Made by a program: the position numbers and the translations under genes. A stretch of DNA of 46,903 nucleotides. Origin: Bacillus canaveralius. Lineage in GTDB: Bacteria > Bacillota > Bacilli > Bacillales > Cytobacillaceae. The stretch is taken from the NCBI RefSeq assembly GCF_002860125.1, contig NZ_PGVA01000031.1, positions 1 through 46,903 on the forward strand, read 5' to 3'. Positions 27,094 to 35,937 of this stretch are shown here, one piece after another. The notes under the pieces were generated by a model. It ran no database searches and was not told where the DNA came from. It was given only the letters and a program-made list of their open reading frames with translations. Position 1 is the first letter of the stretch, and every line of letters begins with the position of its first letter.

Positions 27094-27224
27094 GAATAGA
27101 AGTTTCAAAAGCTGCTGCAAAATTTTCTATTCTTTTGAAGGTACAACTGGTTTCAGTTGCAAATTAATCTTCTTGAACATTCAAAAGCTGACACGAAAAG
27201 ATTCGGTGTCAGCTTTTGAATGTT
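27094..27224. repeat. Cluster of nested inverted repeats
   Basis: A perfect 19-base stem: AACATTCAAAAGCTGACAC (27176-27194) with its exact complement at 27206-27224 and an 11-base loop. Just to the left, AATAGAA/TTCTATT and TTCAAAAG/CTTTTGAA form a second, looser hairpin that shares the TTCAAAAGCTG core, and CAACTG-GTTT-CAGTTG a third. No T-tract follows on either strand, so a simple terminator is unlikely. It lies just downstream of the minus-strand gene at 27271. Confidence 0.7.
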
Positions 27225-27270
27225 AATAGGATTACAAGACATAATCTTTAGGAGGGTTTCAGACAATTTG

Positions 27271-27609
27271 TCACCAGTATGGGTAGTAATAAGGGAACGG
27301 TACAAAAAATGGGAAAACAAAGAATGAATACGGATATCGGCGGCGCCGATATCTTCTGTACCTTCGTCTGCCATATCCTCCAAATTGTCTATCATCATCT
27401 TCAACATCTTCTGGCACTAACATGGTTATGCCGCCATCGTCCATACTATCGAGAATTCCGTCCATACTGGAACCGTCACTTCTATGTCCAATAACATGAT
27501 AGCTCATGTATTTCTTGCATAGGCTTTTGATATCTCTATAATCTTGGTCTGCCAGGTGCCCAAAGTTTGGTTGTTGGTATTCTAATCGAAAACCGTTGTT
27601 GTGATCCAT
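27271..27609 (-). CDS. Small protein with Arg/Tyr-rich tail, spore-coat-like, function unknown
   Basis: The 112-residue product has a polar N-terminal half (YQQPNFGHLADQDYRDIKSL, CKKYMSYHVIGHRSDGSSMDGILDSMDDGGITMLVPEDV), then a low-complexity tail of Gly, Arg and Tyr (RRRYRRYRRRRYPY) ending in an aromatic and proline run (FFVFPFFVPFPYYYPYW). The middle part reads like a small Sm-like beta barrel (DGSSMDGILDSMDDGGITML). Such tails are common in Bacillus spore coat proteins, but that is inference. An AAAGGAGG SD lies seven bases before the ATG at 27609; the ATG at 27615 overlaps it. It stands alone. Confidence 0.65.
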   Translation of the reverse strand: MDHNNGFRLEYQQPNFGHLADQDYRDIKSLCKKYMSYHVIGHRSDGSSMDGILDSMDDGGITMLVPEDVEDDDRQFGGYGRRRYRRYRRRRYPYSFFVFPFFVPFPYYYPYW

Positions 27610-27756
27610 AAGCATTCCTCCTTTTCATTCCTAAATTTATTCACCTAGTTTAAAAGTGTTACTGGAGGAATTGACATATCTTTGGTTCAACAAAACACAG
27701 CGGAAAAGTACATTACAAAGCTTTTTTCTGTCGTTTTTGCACCTGATTGTTTCGTT

Positions 27757-28386
27757 TTAATCATTTAATTCTTTTTTCATGAGGCGGTTATGTAATTTTG
27801 AGAAGAGGAGTAATGCAAGAATGGAACCAATCAAGGCAAACGACATATCCCATTGTGAATCCCAGATGTCGCCCTGATTACCCAGAAAGTCTTTAGATGC
27901 TTTTCCTCCCTTTGTTATCACAGAAACTAACCATTCAATGATTTCATATAAGGCAGCGAGTGCAAGGGAAATACTTGTCACAATGGTAAATAACCAGGCG
28001 CCTGTTGTTAACGGTGTTTTTCGTAATAATATTTCTCTTATGACTATCACAATCAAACCCTTTATTAAATGTCCAAACCGGTCGTAGTGATTTCGTTTTA
28101 AATCATAAACGTCTTTTAACCAATTAAATAGGGGAACTCTTGAGTAAGTATAATGACCGCCGACAAACATGATGATTGCCAAAATTGCGATAATGATATA
28201 TGAGAGGGTAGTGAGACGAAATTTATTATATGTCGCAATCGCGATAATTAGACCCACAACGGCAGGTCCCACCTCCATTGCCCACGTCAAATAACCGCCT
28301 GTTGGTTTAATCATTGACCATATAAAAATTGCCGTAACCAACAATAATAGAAATAAATGAATCGAAGTACCCTTACCTTTATTCAC
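27757..28386 (-). CDS. DUF2238 (YjdF-type) integral membrane protein
   Basis: The 209-residue product has about six membrane helices and the conserved DUF2238 motifs GGHYTYSRVPLFNWL, RNHYDRFGHLIKG, REILLRK, YEIIEWL and the C-terminal FLGNQGDIWDSQWDM. The family has no firm function; the conserved His/Asp/Glu positions in the membrane suggest an enzyme or metal-linked activity. GTG 28386 lies eight bases after AAAGGAG; the GTG at 28395 overlaps it. It is the last gene of a minus-strand run of phosphoesterase and lipid-kinase genes, 224 bases after the preceding gene. Confidence 0.85.
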   Translation of the reverse strand: MNKGKGTSIHLFLLLLVTAIFIWSMIKPTGGYLTWAMEVGPAVVGLIIAIATYNKFRLTTLSYIIIAILAIIMFVGGHYTYSRVPLFNWLKDVYDLKRNHYDRFGHLIKGLIVIVIREILLRKTPLTTGAWLFTIVTSISLALAALYEIIEWLVSVITKGGKASKDFLGNQGDIWDSQWDMSFALIGSILALLLFSKLHNRLMKKELND

Positions 28387-28610
28387 TTCTTTCACTCCTT
28401 TATCAAATGGCTATTAACAGTATTTGATAATTAATCCTATTCAATACAAGAGCATGATGAACTTATTAAGAAAGAGAATAAATATACTTGATAATAGCCT
28501 TGAAGAAAAACGAAAAAGTCCTTGAGAGTGTTTGAAGTTTAACTAACATAAAGGTAATACATAACAGGTTCAGTGGATTGTTAGAATTACCCGATTGCTC
28601 GAAGTTCACT

Positions 28611-30086
28611 TTATTGAATTAACGACAAAAGCCAATCCTTTATATCTAATGTGCGTAAGTACTTTGGTGTTGACTCGGTACCTGCAATGATCATTGAAAT
28701 AACAGAATCTTGTTTGTGTAAGCCTCCGTGACTTGCACCACCCACATGAGTAGGAGAACCTTCACCTATGAATTCATAGCCAGGTTTCGCACTTGCAATC
28801 ATGTATTCACCTTCATGTGAGAATAATGATGCATATAACCTTGCAAAAGCATCGGGGTAATCCCCAAATTCAATTTTTTTGTTCGAAATGGTGAGATCCA
28901 ATATTTCTTTATTCCCTTCAAAAGACCAGGATTGTCCATATTGATCCACAAAGTCTCCTTCAGGTTCAAAATGAAGGTGTCCATTATGAATTCCGGATGT
29001 AACAGTTATCGTGTTTCCTTTTTTAAATGCAATGACATCAATTCGGTTATCTTTTTGCAGGATATTTGCTATATCACTTAAAGGTACCTTTTCAGTGTTA
29101 AGAGAATAAATATAGGACATCCTCTCGTTAACACCAAGAACAATTTGGTCTTGTGGCGTAATTCCTTTTTTTAACTTTACTATTTTGTATGAACTTAAAA
29201 GCTTTCTTAAATCAATTAAAGCTTCATGACGATTTTTATCGATCCATGCTTGACCATTATCTCCAAGAATAATCCAAATGTTCTCGGTCAGAGCATCATT
29301 CCATGTTTCATATTGATTTAAAATTTCTTGCAAATTCTGGTCAATCTTATGGATACCGTTTATATCTTTTCTTCCGTTCTTATGTATGCTTTGATCTAAA
29401 TTGGGAAAATAAGCAATCGTGAAGGGCGGAAGTTTATGCTCGTTTATAAGATATTTCAATTGGTTTGCTGAAAAGTTATCATTAAAGCCATATTTTTGCC
29501 AAAAGAAAGAGTTCTTTTTTAAATGATTAAACCGGTGTAAAGCTCCATACGAAAACAACTCTGGAGAATAAGTTATTTGCTCTTTTTTCATGCCTGTTAA
29601 CAAAGATAATAAAAAGGGTACTTTCAATATGTTAGGTTGACTTCCCCTATATATAAGCGTGTTGATTGAAGCCGTCTTGATTCCTTTATCTTTTAAAATT
29701 TCATGGATCGTTTTATGCTGCTTGCTTAAATGCTTATTATTCAAATTATAAAGGATATCTTCCATGGATTGCGTCAGTCCCAGTTTTAAAAGCTCCCTTA
29801 CATGACTTCCGTAATTAATAATTCTTTTTTCGTTTTGATCATACCAAACCAAGCCTGGGACTTTATGTTTATTGCAGTACACTCCAGTTAATAATGTGCT
29901 GTCGACATTGACTGACATAGTTGGAAATGGACTGACAACATCGGGAAAGTAACGGCCGTTTTCAATAAAAAATTGTAAAGCAGGAGCTTGTCCACTCTTT
30001 ACGGCAGCTTGTACAGTCGAACCCATTAATGTGTCAATCAAAAGCAGGATCACTCTTTTTTTCTGAGAAAGGGGTGATGTCATCAT
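28611..30086 (-). CDS. Alkaline phosphatase superfamily phosphodiesterase/pyrophosphatase-like protein
   Basis: The 491-residue product belongs to the type I phosphodiesterase/nucleotide pyrophosphatase branch. D18 (LLLIDTLMGST) and the probable nucleophile T56 (SPFPTMSVNVDSTLLTG) are in place, with HKVPGLVWYD after it. D231 and H235 (NLDQSIHKNG) fit the second metal site. The usual Asp-His pair reads D276-N277 (LGDNGQA), so a typical zinc-ligand histidine is Asn. The last histidine is present (ASHGGLHKQDSVISMII). There is no signal peptide, so a cytosolic substrate is likely. The SD is GAGGAG before the ATG at 30086. It lies 123 bases after the EEP gene on the same strand. Confidence 0.82.
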   Translation of the reverse strand: MMTSPLSQKKRVILLLIDTLMGSTVQAAVKSGQAPALQFFIENGRYFPDVVSPFPTMSVNVDSTLLTGVYCNKHKVPGLVWYDQNEKRIINYGSHVRELLKLGLTQSMEDILYNLNNKHLSKQHKTIHEILKDKGIKTASINTLIYRGSQPNILKVPFLLSLLTGMKKEQITYSPELFSYGALHRFNHLKKNSFFWQKYGFNDNFSANQLKYLINEHKLPPFTIAYFPNLDQSIHKNGRKDINGIHKIDQNLQEILNQYETWNDALTENIWIILGDNGQAWIDKNRHEALIDLRKLLSSYKIVKLKKGITPQDQIVLGVNERMSYIYSLNTEKVPLSDIANILQKDNRIDVIAFKKGNTITVTSGIHNGHLHFEPEGDFVDQYGQSWSFEGNKEILDLTISNKKIEFGDYPDAFARLYASLFSHEGEYMIASAKPGYEFIGEGSPTHVGGASHGGLHKQDSVISMIIAGTESTPKYLRTLDIKDWLLSLIQ

Positions 30087-30209
30087 TTATCTCCTCACTA
30101 AAAAACATTAATTTCTTGTTTTATTATGGATTGTCGCACATAAAATTATTTGAGCATTTTTTCATAGTCGTCCATAGAATTCGTTTATTGCGGCAATATT
30201 CTCTTCATT

Positions 30210-30941
30210 CTATTGACTGAATAAAAGCGTTGCTTTTAATGGCAAATGGTCAGATGCATGCGGTAGATTTGATATCACTTCTGCATCAACAACCTGAAAA
30301 GAAGGGCTAACGAAAAGGTAGTCCAATCTTAATTTTGGTCGAAGAGATGGATAAGTAAATCCAGTTCCATTACCCGCATGATCCCATACATCGTGGAACT
30401 CAGTAGTCATTTTTCTCCAACCTCTTGACCCGGGCTTCATATTCCAATCACCCATGATAATCATAGGATGAGAATTTTTATGTAACTGATTGACAATAAA
30501 ATTTATTTGTTTTCTGTGAAGAATGGGATTAAGACTTAAATGCGTGACATTAATATCAAATAACTTTTTGTTGTGCTCAACAGTGGCGGTGAGCAATGAT
30601 CTTCCTTCAATTAACCCGGGAATGAAATTAAATAAGTAACTCTTTTCTGATACGATCGGAAAGCGGGACAAAAGAGCATTTCCATACTGTCTCTTTGTGG
30701 TTGTTTGTTTAGACGTCAAAGTGAGAGAGGGGCTGAAAGCATGATACATATTTAATTGTTGTGCAAGCCACATACTCTGGTCTAGATAATCATTTCTCTC
30801 AGAATAGTGTTTATCAACTTCGTTCAGGCTAATGATATCTGCATCACTTTTTTCAATTACTTTGGCTGTTCGGTGAAGATCTATTTGCTTATCCATACCT
30901 TTTCCATGGTGAATGTTATATGTCATGATTTTAAGCTCCAA
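30210..30941 (-). CDS. Endonuclease/exonuclease/phosphatase (EEP) family hydrolase
   Basis: The 243-residue product shows all EEP landmarks: MTYNIHHG, LNEVD (metal glutamate), YGNALLSRFPI, VTHLSLNP, MGDWN, RLDYLF and SDHLPL. This superfamily includes sphingomyelinase-type and inositol-phosphate phosphatases as well as nucleases. The context (two lipid kinases, another phosphodiesterase) favours a lipid or small-phosphate ester. No signal peptide is visible. The TTG start at 30941 has GAGGTGAG before it. No ATG lies close enough to replace it except the ATG six codons in. Confidence 0.88.
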   Translation of the reverse strand: MELKIMTYNIHHGKGMDKQIDLHRTAKVIEKSDADIISLNEVDKHYSERNDYLDQSMWLAQQLNMYHAFSPSLTLTSKQTTTKRQYGNALLSRFPIVSEKSYLFNFIPGLIEGRSLLTATVEHNKKLFDINVTHLSLNPILHRKQINFIVNQLHKNSHPMIIMGDWNMKPGSRGWRKMTTEFHDVWDHAGNGTGFTYPSLRPKLRLDYLFVSPSFQVVDAEVISNLPHASDHLPLKATLLFSQ

Positions 30942-31150
30942 AATATCTCACCTCGAATTTACATTAGTTTTATAAAATCAAAAAATCTCAAGACGAAGAT
31001 AATACGTTCTAAAACCCGTTAAGAATCAAACAGAAATTTTAAGAAGCCTGTATAGCAAATACTTTTTTTGATCAACTTTAAATGATTCCATATTTTCAAT
31101 AATATGGACAGATAAACTTCAAATCAAAGAAAGGGGTGTTCAAACAGATC

Positions 31151-31258
31151 ATGATTGAGATTATTAAGGGGTTTATTCAAACAATAAACCGAATGTTCGT
31201 GGCGCTAGTTGAATTTGACTATGACGAAGCCTTGGAAAAAATGAAAAAAAATAAATAA
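31151..31258 (+). CDS. Small 35-residue protein, unrecognised
   Basis: The frame encodes an amphipathic hydrophobic first half (MIEIIKGFIQTINRMFVALV) and an acidic then basic end (EFDYDEALEKMKKNK). AAGGGGTG lies about 12 bases before the ATG, a little far. It is on the plus strand between two minus-strand genes, preceded by a 7-base hairpin, CCATATT/AATATGG (31089-31108). A short membrane-active or toxin-like peptide is possible. Confidence 0.4.
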   Translation: MIEIIKGFIQTINRMFVALVEFDYDEALEKMKKNK

Positions 31259-31327
31259 CTTTTAGCGAAGAAAGCCCTAATTTCAGCCTTTGATGAAACA
31301 CGGGTTTAGCCTCTTTATACGTATTCT

Positions 31328-32224
31328 CTACAAGACGTATAATGCGCATGGTTTTATTGTAATTCGGGCAGGAGTTTGTCCAATTACTTCGCCATCCCCG
31401 TGTACCAACAATGCCGAGGAGGAATAAATCTCTAACTGCTTTCCTTTAATGATCTTTATCGATGGGGAAGAGGTATGTTTTCCTTTAAAAACTAATGGAA
31501 ATATACAAAGGAGTTCCCACTTGGACATCTCTTGAACAATACATACATCAAAAAACCCATCATTACTTTCTGCCTCTGGACAGATCACAAGTCCTCCTGC
31601 GTAAAAAGGTAAATTGGCTACGGCAATTAGCCATGCCTTTGGAATGTTGTGGAGTTTATTATCAATGATTAAGGACATATTCATTGGTTTATAGCGAAGC
31701 AGCACATTTAATGCACTAATAATGTAGGAAATGCGACCCATTCGGATCACATTAAAGAATTTTTTGTATTTAGATTCATTCGCTAATCGTGCTACTTCCC
31801 CGTCAAATCCTATTCCTGCAACTGTACAAAATAATGTGGAATTTACTTTTCCAATATCGATAATTTGGGGTTTTCCGCTTAATATACGTTCTAAAGCTCT
31901 ATCATGTTTGAGCGGAATGCCCAGTCCTCTAGAAAAATCATTTCCTGAACCAGCTGGGATAATTCCTAAAGGTATATTCGTGCCGACTAATCCATTGACC
32001 ACTTCATGGATAGTCCCATCCCCACCAACTGCCACCATCACACTCACTTTTTCATTATGAATCAGTTCTCGAACTAATGCTGTGGCGTGTTTTGGCTTTT
32101 GAGTAAAATGAACACAGTAAAAGACGTTTTTTTCTTTGAGCATTTTTTCTATTTGATACCAAACTTTAAGAGCTTTTCCATTACCCGAAGCTTTATTAAC
32201 AATAAAACAAAACAAAAGTCTCAC
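31328..32224 (-). CDS. Lipid kinase 1, diacylglycerol kinase catalytic-domain (YegS/DgkB) family
   Basis: The 298-residue product has the DAGK catalytic motif VAVGGDGTIHEVVNG and the partner loop GIIPAGSGNDFSRGLGIP, then IGFDGEVAR and the second-domain segment CPEAESNDGFFDV. These enzymes phosphorylate diacylglycerol or related lipids at the inner membrane face. The frame starts at a GTG (32224) with only GATAG before it; a TTG three codons in (32215), with TAGGTGAG, is equally possible. A second kinase gene lies 69 bases upstream on the same strand. Two unlike paralogues side by side suggest different substrates. Confidence 0.9.
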   Translation of the reverse strand: MRLLFCFIVNKASGNGKALKVWYQIEKMLKEKNVFYCVHFTQKPKHATALVRELIHNEKVSVMVAVGGDGTIHEVVNGLVGTNIPLGIIPAGSGNDFSRGLGIPLKHDRALERILSGKPQIIDIGKVNSTLFCTVAGIGFDGEVARLANESKYKKFFNVIRMGRISYIISALNVLLRYKPMNMSLIIDNKLHNIPKAWLIAVANLPFYAGGLVICPEAESNDGFFDVCIVQEMSKWELLCIFPLVFKGKHTSSPSIKIIKGKQLEIYSSSALLVHGDGEVIGQTPARITIKPCALYVL

Positions 32225-32293
32225 CTATCTATGGTTTTTAACAAAATTATAGCCAACTTTACTTGTGAAAATACATTCTTTAAATAGGGAGTT

Positions 32294-33196
32294 TTATTTA
32301 TCAGTTGAGCAAAAAACACGAAGGTGCTGGGGCAATACTTTAAAATGCAGGCTTTTCACATAAGCTTTTTCTCCATCAAGATTGAGGGCGATGCACTCTG
32401 GTATCGTAAAGCAACCCGATTTTATTTTAGTATGATTTATGACTGATGAATTGTCAGGAATGTTAAGCATTTTTGCAAGTAATGAAACAAGCAGCTGTAA
32501 CCGATTGGTTTTTTTACACGTAATCAGATGAAAATAACCATCATTTTCAGTTGAATTCTTAATTAGATGTTCAAATGGACCGACGGAGTTTCCATTCATA
32601 ATTAAAAATAAACAGATATCCGAAATCACTTGGTCGGAGGAAACATCAACGGATATTGCATCCGACTGTTTTGTCAAAAAAAATGTTTTAAGAAAATAAT
32701 AGCAATAGGCCCATTCACCAAAATACGATTTGAAAGTTGGAGGTGTTCGATAGGTTATATCCGACAACCATCCTGCTGCTGCAATGTTGGCAAAGTAGCG
32801 GTTTCCAAATTTTCCGATGTCAACTTGTTTAGTATTACCTCTTTCAATAATTGAAAGAGCTTCCATGGGGCATGACATCCCTAAATATTTTGCAAGCTCA
32901 TTGCTCGTTCCAAATGGGAAAACTCCTACAGTTGGTCTATATTCTTCTTCAGCTAACAATTGGATTGTTTGGTTTACTGTGCCGTCTCCTCCGGCAATAA
33001 AAATCGCATCCCATCTGCTTTGGCATGCATTTTTAATAGCTTTAACCACATCTTCGAACTCTGCTGGCTGCTGAATCGTGATTCGATAACCCATTTCTGT
33101 AAGTCTTTGTATTAGTAAAGGAAAGTCTTTGTGAGTTGCCTTTTTCCCGGAAAAAGCGTTATAAACCATTAAAGCCTGTTTGTGTACTGTATTCAT
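32294..33196 (-). CDS. Lipid kinase 2, divergent diacylglycerol kinase family protein
   Basis: The 300-residue product has IAGGDGTVNQTIQLL and GVFPFGTSNELAKYLGM, the DAGK motifs, but in the second loop GTSNE replaces the usual GTGND. The N-terminus reads ALMVYNAFSGKK, typical of the family. Between 120 and 200 it is rich in aromatic residues (SYFGEWAYCYYFLKTFF). It is only distantly similar to the neighbouring kinase. GGAGGTTGG precedes the ATG at 33196. It is the head of the minus-strand run and is divergent from the alcohol dehydrogenase, 165 bases apart. Confidence 0.87.
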   Translation of the reverse strand: MNTVHKQALMVYNAFSGKKATHKDFPLLIQRLTEMGYRITIQQPAEFEDVVKAIKNACQSRWDAIFIAGGDGTVNQTIQLLAEEEYRPTVGVFPFGTSNELAKYLGMSCPMEALSIIERGNTKQVDIGKFGNRYFANIAAAGWLSDITYRTPPTFKSYFGEWAYCYYFLKTFFLTKQSDAISVDVSSDQVISDICLFLIMNGNSVGPFEHLIKNSTENDGYFHLITCKKTNRLQLLVSLLAKMLNIPDNSSVINHTKIKSGCFTIPECIALNLDGEKAYVKSLHFKVLPQHLRVFCSTDK

Positions 33197-33361
33197 TGTC
33201 CAACCTCCGACCAAGAGAAAACTTCTTTGACCAATACTTATTTTTCTTTTTTTCCTTCAAAAATACTCAGAAGTTCTTTCCATATTTATCAAAAACATGA
33301 ATAGCCAGATACCGATATGGAAAAATTATTGTCTATAACGTTTGAAGAAACTAGGTGATTA

Positions 33362-34588
33362 GTGTTGAAAGCTTTGCAATTCGATTATAAAGTCCCTCGC
33401 TACATCTTCAGTAAAATAACGGGAAAGTTATTTCCGTCTGTTTATTGGGATTCCCGGCTATCCTGTTTACAATTTCTTGAACAATCGGAGCCGGGGCTTC
33501 CCAATGAACATTGGGTTAAAGTAAAGGTGAAATATGGCGGTATTTGCGGCAGTGATCTTAATCTTATTTCTTTAAGGGATAGTCCTGCTACCTCACCATT
33601 TGTTTCGTTTCCTTTTACGATTGGGCATGAAATTGTAGGAACAATTGTGGCAGCGGGTTCACAAGTTACTGGTTTAAACAGGGGAGATCGAGTAGTAATA
33701 GATCCAATCTTGTCGTGTGTGTCACGAGGAATAGCCCCTCCTTGTCCCGCTTGCCTTAAAGGAAATTTTAGTTTGTGTGTCTATAAAACTGAAGGAAATT
33801 TATCCCCGGGACTGTTAATAGGCACCTGTCATGACACAGGTGGGGGATGGGGTTCATATATTGTGGCTCACAAGAGTCAAGCTTTTAAGCTCCCTGCAAC
33901 CGTAGATGATTTAAACGGAGTGATGATAGAGCCTTTTAGCTGCGCTTTACATAGTATTTTAAGGAATCGACCTGGTAAAAGCGACACCGTCTTGGTTATA
34001 GGAGGAGGGGTGATTGGGCTCTGCGTTATTGCTGCTATTCGAGCACTGGAAATCCCGTGTAATATTGTTGCTTTGGTGAAGCATAATTTTCAAGGCGAGT
34101 TGGCATCCAAATACGGTGCAAACAAAATAATCTTCTTGCGAAAGCAAACTTACGTTGGGGACCTAACAAAATCTATTAAAGGACAAGTATTAAAGCCGCT
34201 TTTTGGACCTGAAGTAATACAGGGAGGTGCGGATATTGTATTTGAATGTGTTGGGAAAAAACAGAGTATCAATGATGCACTGCGGTTTGCAAAAAATGGT
34301 GGGAAAATTGTGCTGTTAGGTCTTGCCGGGATCATGGACGGAATTGATTGGACCACAGTGTGGCTTAATGAGTTAAATGTCAAAGGAAGCTTCGCTTATA
34401 GCACAGAAGTATTTCAAGGGAAAAGAAAACGAACGTTTGATATAGCCATTCAGCTACTGAATGTCGGAAAATTGGATCTATCACCATTGGTCACTCACAG
34501 ATTTCCATTAGAAGAATACCAAAATGCTCTTAGTACTGCATCAAATAAGAAAAATACTGCAGCAATCAAAGTAGTTTTTGAACCGTAA
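33362..34588 (+). CDS. Zinc-dependent medium-chain alcohol dehydrogenase
   Basis: The 408-residue product has the catalytic zinc ligands in YGGICGSDLN (Cys) and GHEIVG (His-Glu), and the nucleotide-binding turn VLVIGGGVIGL. The structural zinc lobe has four Cys, but the first spacing is eight residues instead of two (CVSRGIAPPCPACLKGNFSLC shows the loop), an unusual insertion. About 45 extra residues at the N-terminus make it longer than typical sorbitol or threonine dehydrogenases. The substrate is unknown; a polyol or polyol phosphate is a guess. GTG 33362 or TTG 33365 follow AGGTGAT. The aldolase gene starts 38 bases later, so they form an operon. Confidence 0.85.
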   Translation: MLKALQFDYKVPRYIFSKITGKLFPSVYWDSRLSCLQFLEQSEPGLPNEHWVKVKVKYGGICGSDLNLISLRDSPATSPFVSFPFTIGHEIVGTIVAAGSQVTGLNRGDRVVIDPILSCVSRGIAPPCPACLKGNFSLCVYKTEGNLSPGLLIGTCHDTGGGWGSYIVAHKSQAFKLPATVDDLNGVMIEPFSCALHSILRNRPGKSDTVLVIGGGVIGLCVIAAIRALEIPCNIVALVKHNFQGELASKYGANKIIFLRKQTYVGDLTKSIKGQVLKPLFGPEVIQGGADIVFECVGKKQSINDALRFAKNGGKIVLLGLAGIMDGIDWTTVWLNELNVKGSFAYSTEVFQGKRKRTFDIAIQLLNVGKLDLSPLVTHRFPLEEYQNALSTASNKKNTAAIKVVFEP

Positions 34589-34626
34589 ACGATGATGATC
34601 TTAATAGAAATTTGGAGGAAGACAAT

Positions 34627-35712
34627 ATGAATAACTTTGCGATAACAGGTACCAAAAAAACTCCTTTCCTCACATGGTTTACGGAAGGATTAAGAGAAAA
34701 CTTTTCGAATGAAGGATATACATATTGTAAAGAAACAGTGGATGATCTTAGGATTGTGTTTAATGTAATCGATCAAGAAAAACCACGTCCATTTCGTCGA
34801 AAAGCACAGGCAACTTTTGTCATATCAATACTTGAGGAAAATGAAGAACCTGAGAATATATTTGAAGCAGCTTATCCATATCTAATCAGGTCATTAGCCA
34901 ATCATTTAATGTTTATCATAAACACTAAGGAAAAAATAGATGTTTATTTTATTACTCCTGAACAAGGATTTTACAAATTAAGTTACCAAAATAACGCGGA
35001 AGACTTTTTCCAAAAGATTTATGAAAGATTGGAGCCGGTGGCATCAGCTCAATTAGTCATTGACAATGAGTTTGCAGAGGATCTGGATTACAATTTATGG
35101 AATGGCAACGAAGTCACACAAACCATGTACATATCAGGAAAAAAATTAGATGAAATGAATTTATTGCCTGCACCATTTCCACTTGAAAAATATTTATCAT
35201 ATCGTGATATGCGTCAGTTAAAAAAATTATATGGGATTGGCGGTCTAAGCTATGGTAATCTTAGCAGTCGTCACGATGACAGGGGATTTTGGATGAGCGC
35301 AAGTGGTGTCAATAAAGCGAATATGCGCGTAATAGGACAAGATATTTTATATATTAAAGGATTTAATCCGAAGAAAAATGCGATGGAAATCAGTGTTCCA
35401 CCTTCTATTTCTCCAAAAAGAGCATCAGTTGATGCCATTGAACATTGGATGATTTATAAAGAACATCCAAAAGTGGGGGCTATTGTTCATATTCATGCAT
35501 GGATGGATGGGGTAAAAGCCACTGACATGAATTATCCTTGTGGTACGATACAACTGGCAGAAACTGTAGCCGACCTGGTACGAAATGCCGATGATGCTTC
35601 AAGGACGATCATTGGTCTTAGAAATCATGGTTTAACCATTACAGGGCGTGACTTAAGTGACATTTTTGAACGTATTGAAGGAAAAGTCATTCCCCAAGTA
35701 CCGATGGGATAA
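34627..35712 (+). CDS. Class II aldolase/adducin protein with unassigned N-terminal half
   Basis: The 361-residue product has a class II aldolase domain from about 205 on: GGLSYGNLSSR, FWMSASGVNKANM, VGAIVHIHAWMDG (two metal His) and LRNHGLTITGRD (third His). This fold covers fuculose-phosphate-type aldolases, epimerases and decarboxylases. The first 200 residues (DLRIVFNVIDQEKPRPFRRKA, PYLIRSLANHLMF) match no domain I know. GGAGGAAG lies seven bases before the ATG at 34627; the TTG at 34612 overlaps it. It is co-directional with the dehydrogenase, which suggests sequential reactions on a sugar- or polyol-like compound. Confidence 0.82.
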   Translation: MNNFAITGTKKTPFLTWFTEGLRENFSNEGYTYCKETVDDLRIVFNVIDQEKPRPFRRKAQATFVISILEENEEPENIFEAAYPYLIRSLANHLMFIINTKEKIDVYFITPEQGFYKLSYQNNAEDFFQKIYERLEPVASAQLVIDNEFAEDLDYNLWNGNEVTQTMYISGKKLDEMNLLPAPFPLEKYLSYRDMRQLKKLYGIGGLSYGNLSSRHDDRGFWMSASGVNKANMRVIGQDILYIKGFNPKKNAMEISVPPSISPKRASVDAIEHWMIYKEHPKVGAIVHIHAWMDGVKATDMNYPCGTIQLAETVADLVRNADDASRTIIGLRNHGLTITGRDLSDIFERIEGKVIPQVPMG

Positions 35713-35937
35713 AAAGTTTAAGGAGGCCAAACAAATTATCTAGCTGATATTATAATTAGAAACTTTATCATCTGTGTTCGACCGGGCAGGCATGAATGTC
35801 TTTTGTGAAACAGATGTGTATGCTTCAGTATAAACCAGGATGTTAAATGTCAGACAAGCCATGAATGCCGTTTAACCCTAATTTCAACTACAAAAACGAT
35901 TTGAAATGACCAAAATTGTAAAAAAAAGGGTGAGAAT
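35713..35937. other. Gap between the aldolase and lgt
   Basis: 225 bases without a credible gene. An SD-like AAGGAGG at about 35722 is followed by no useful frame. No clear terminator or promoter is visible. Confidence 0.3.
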
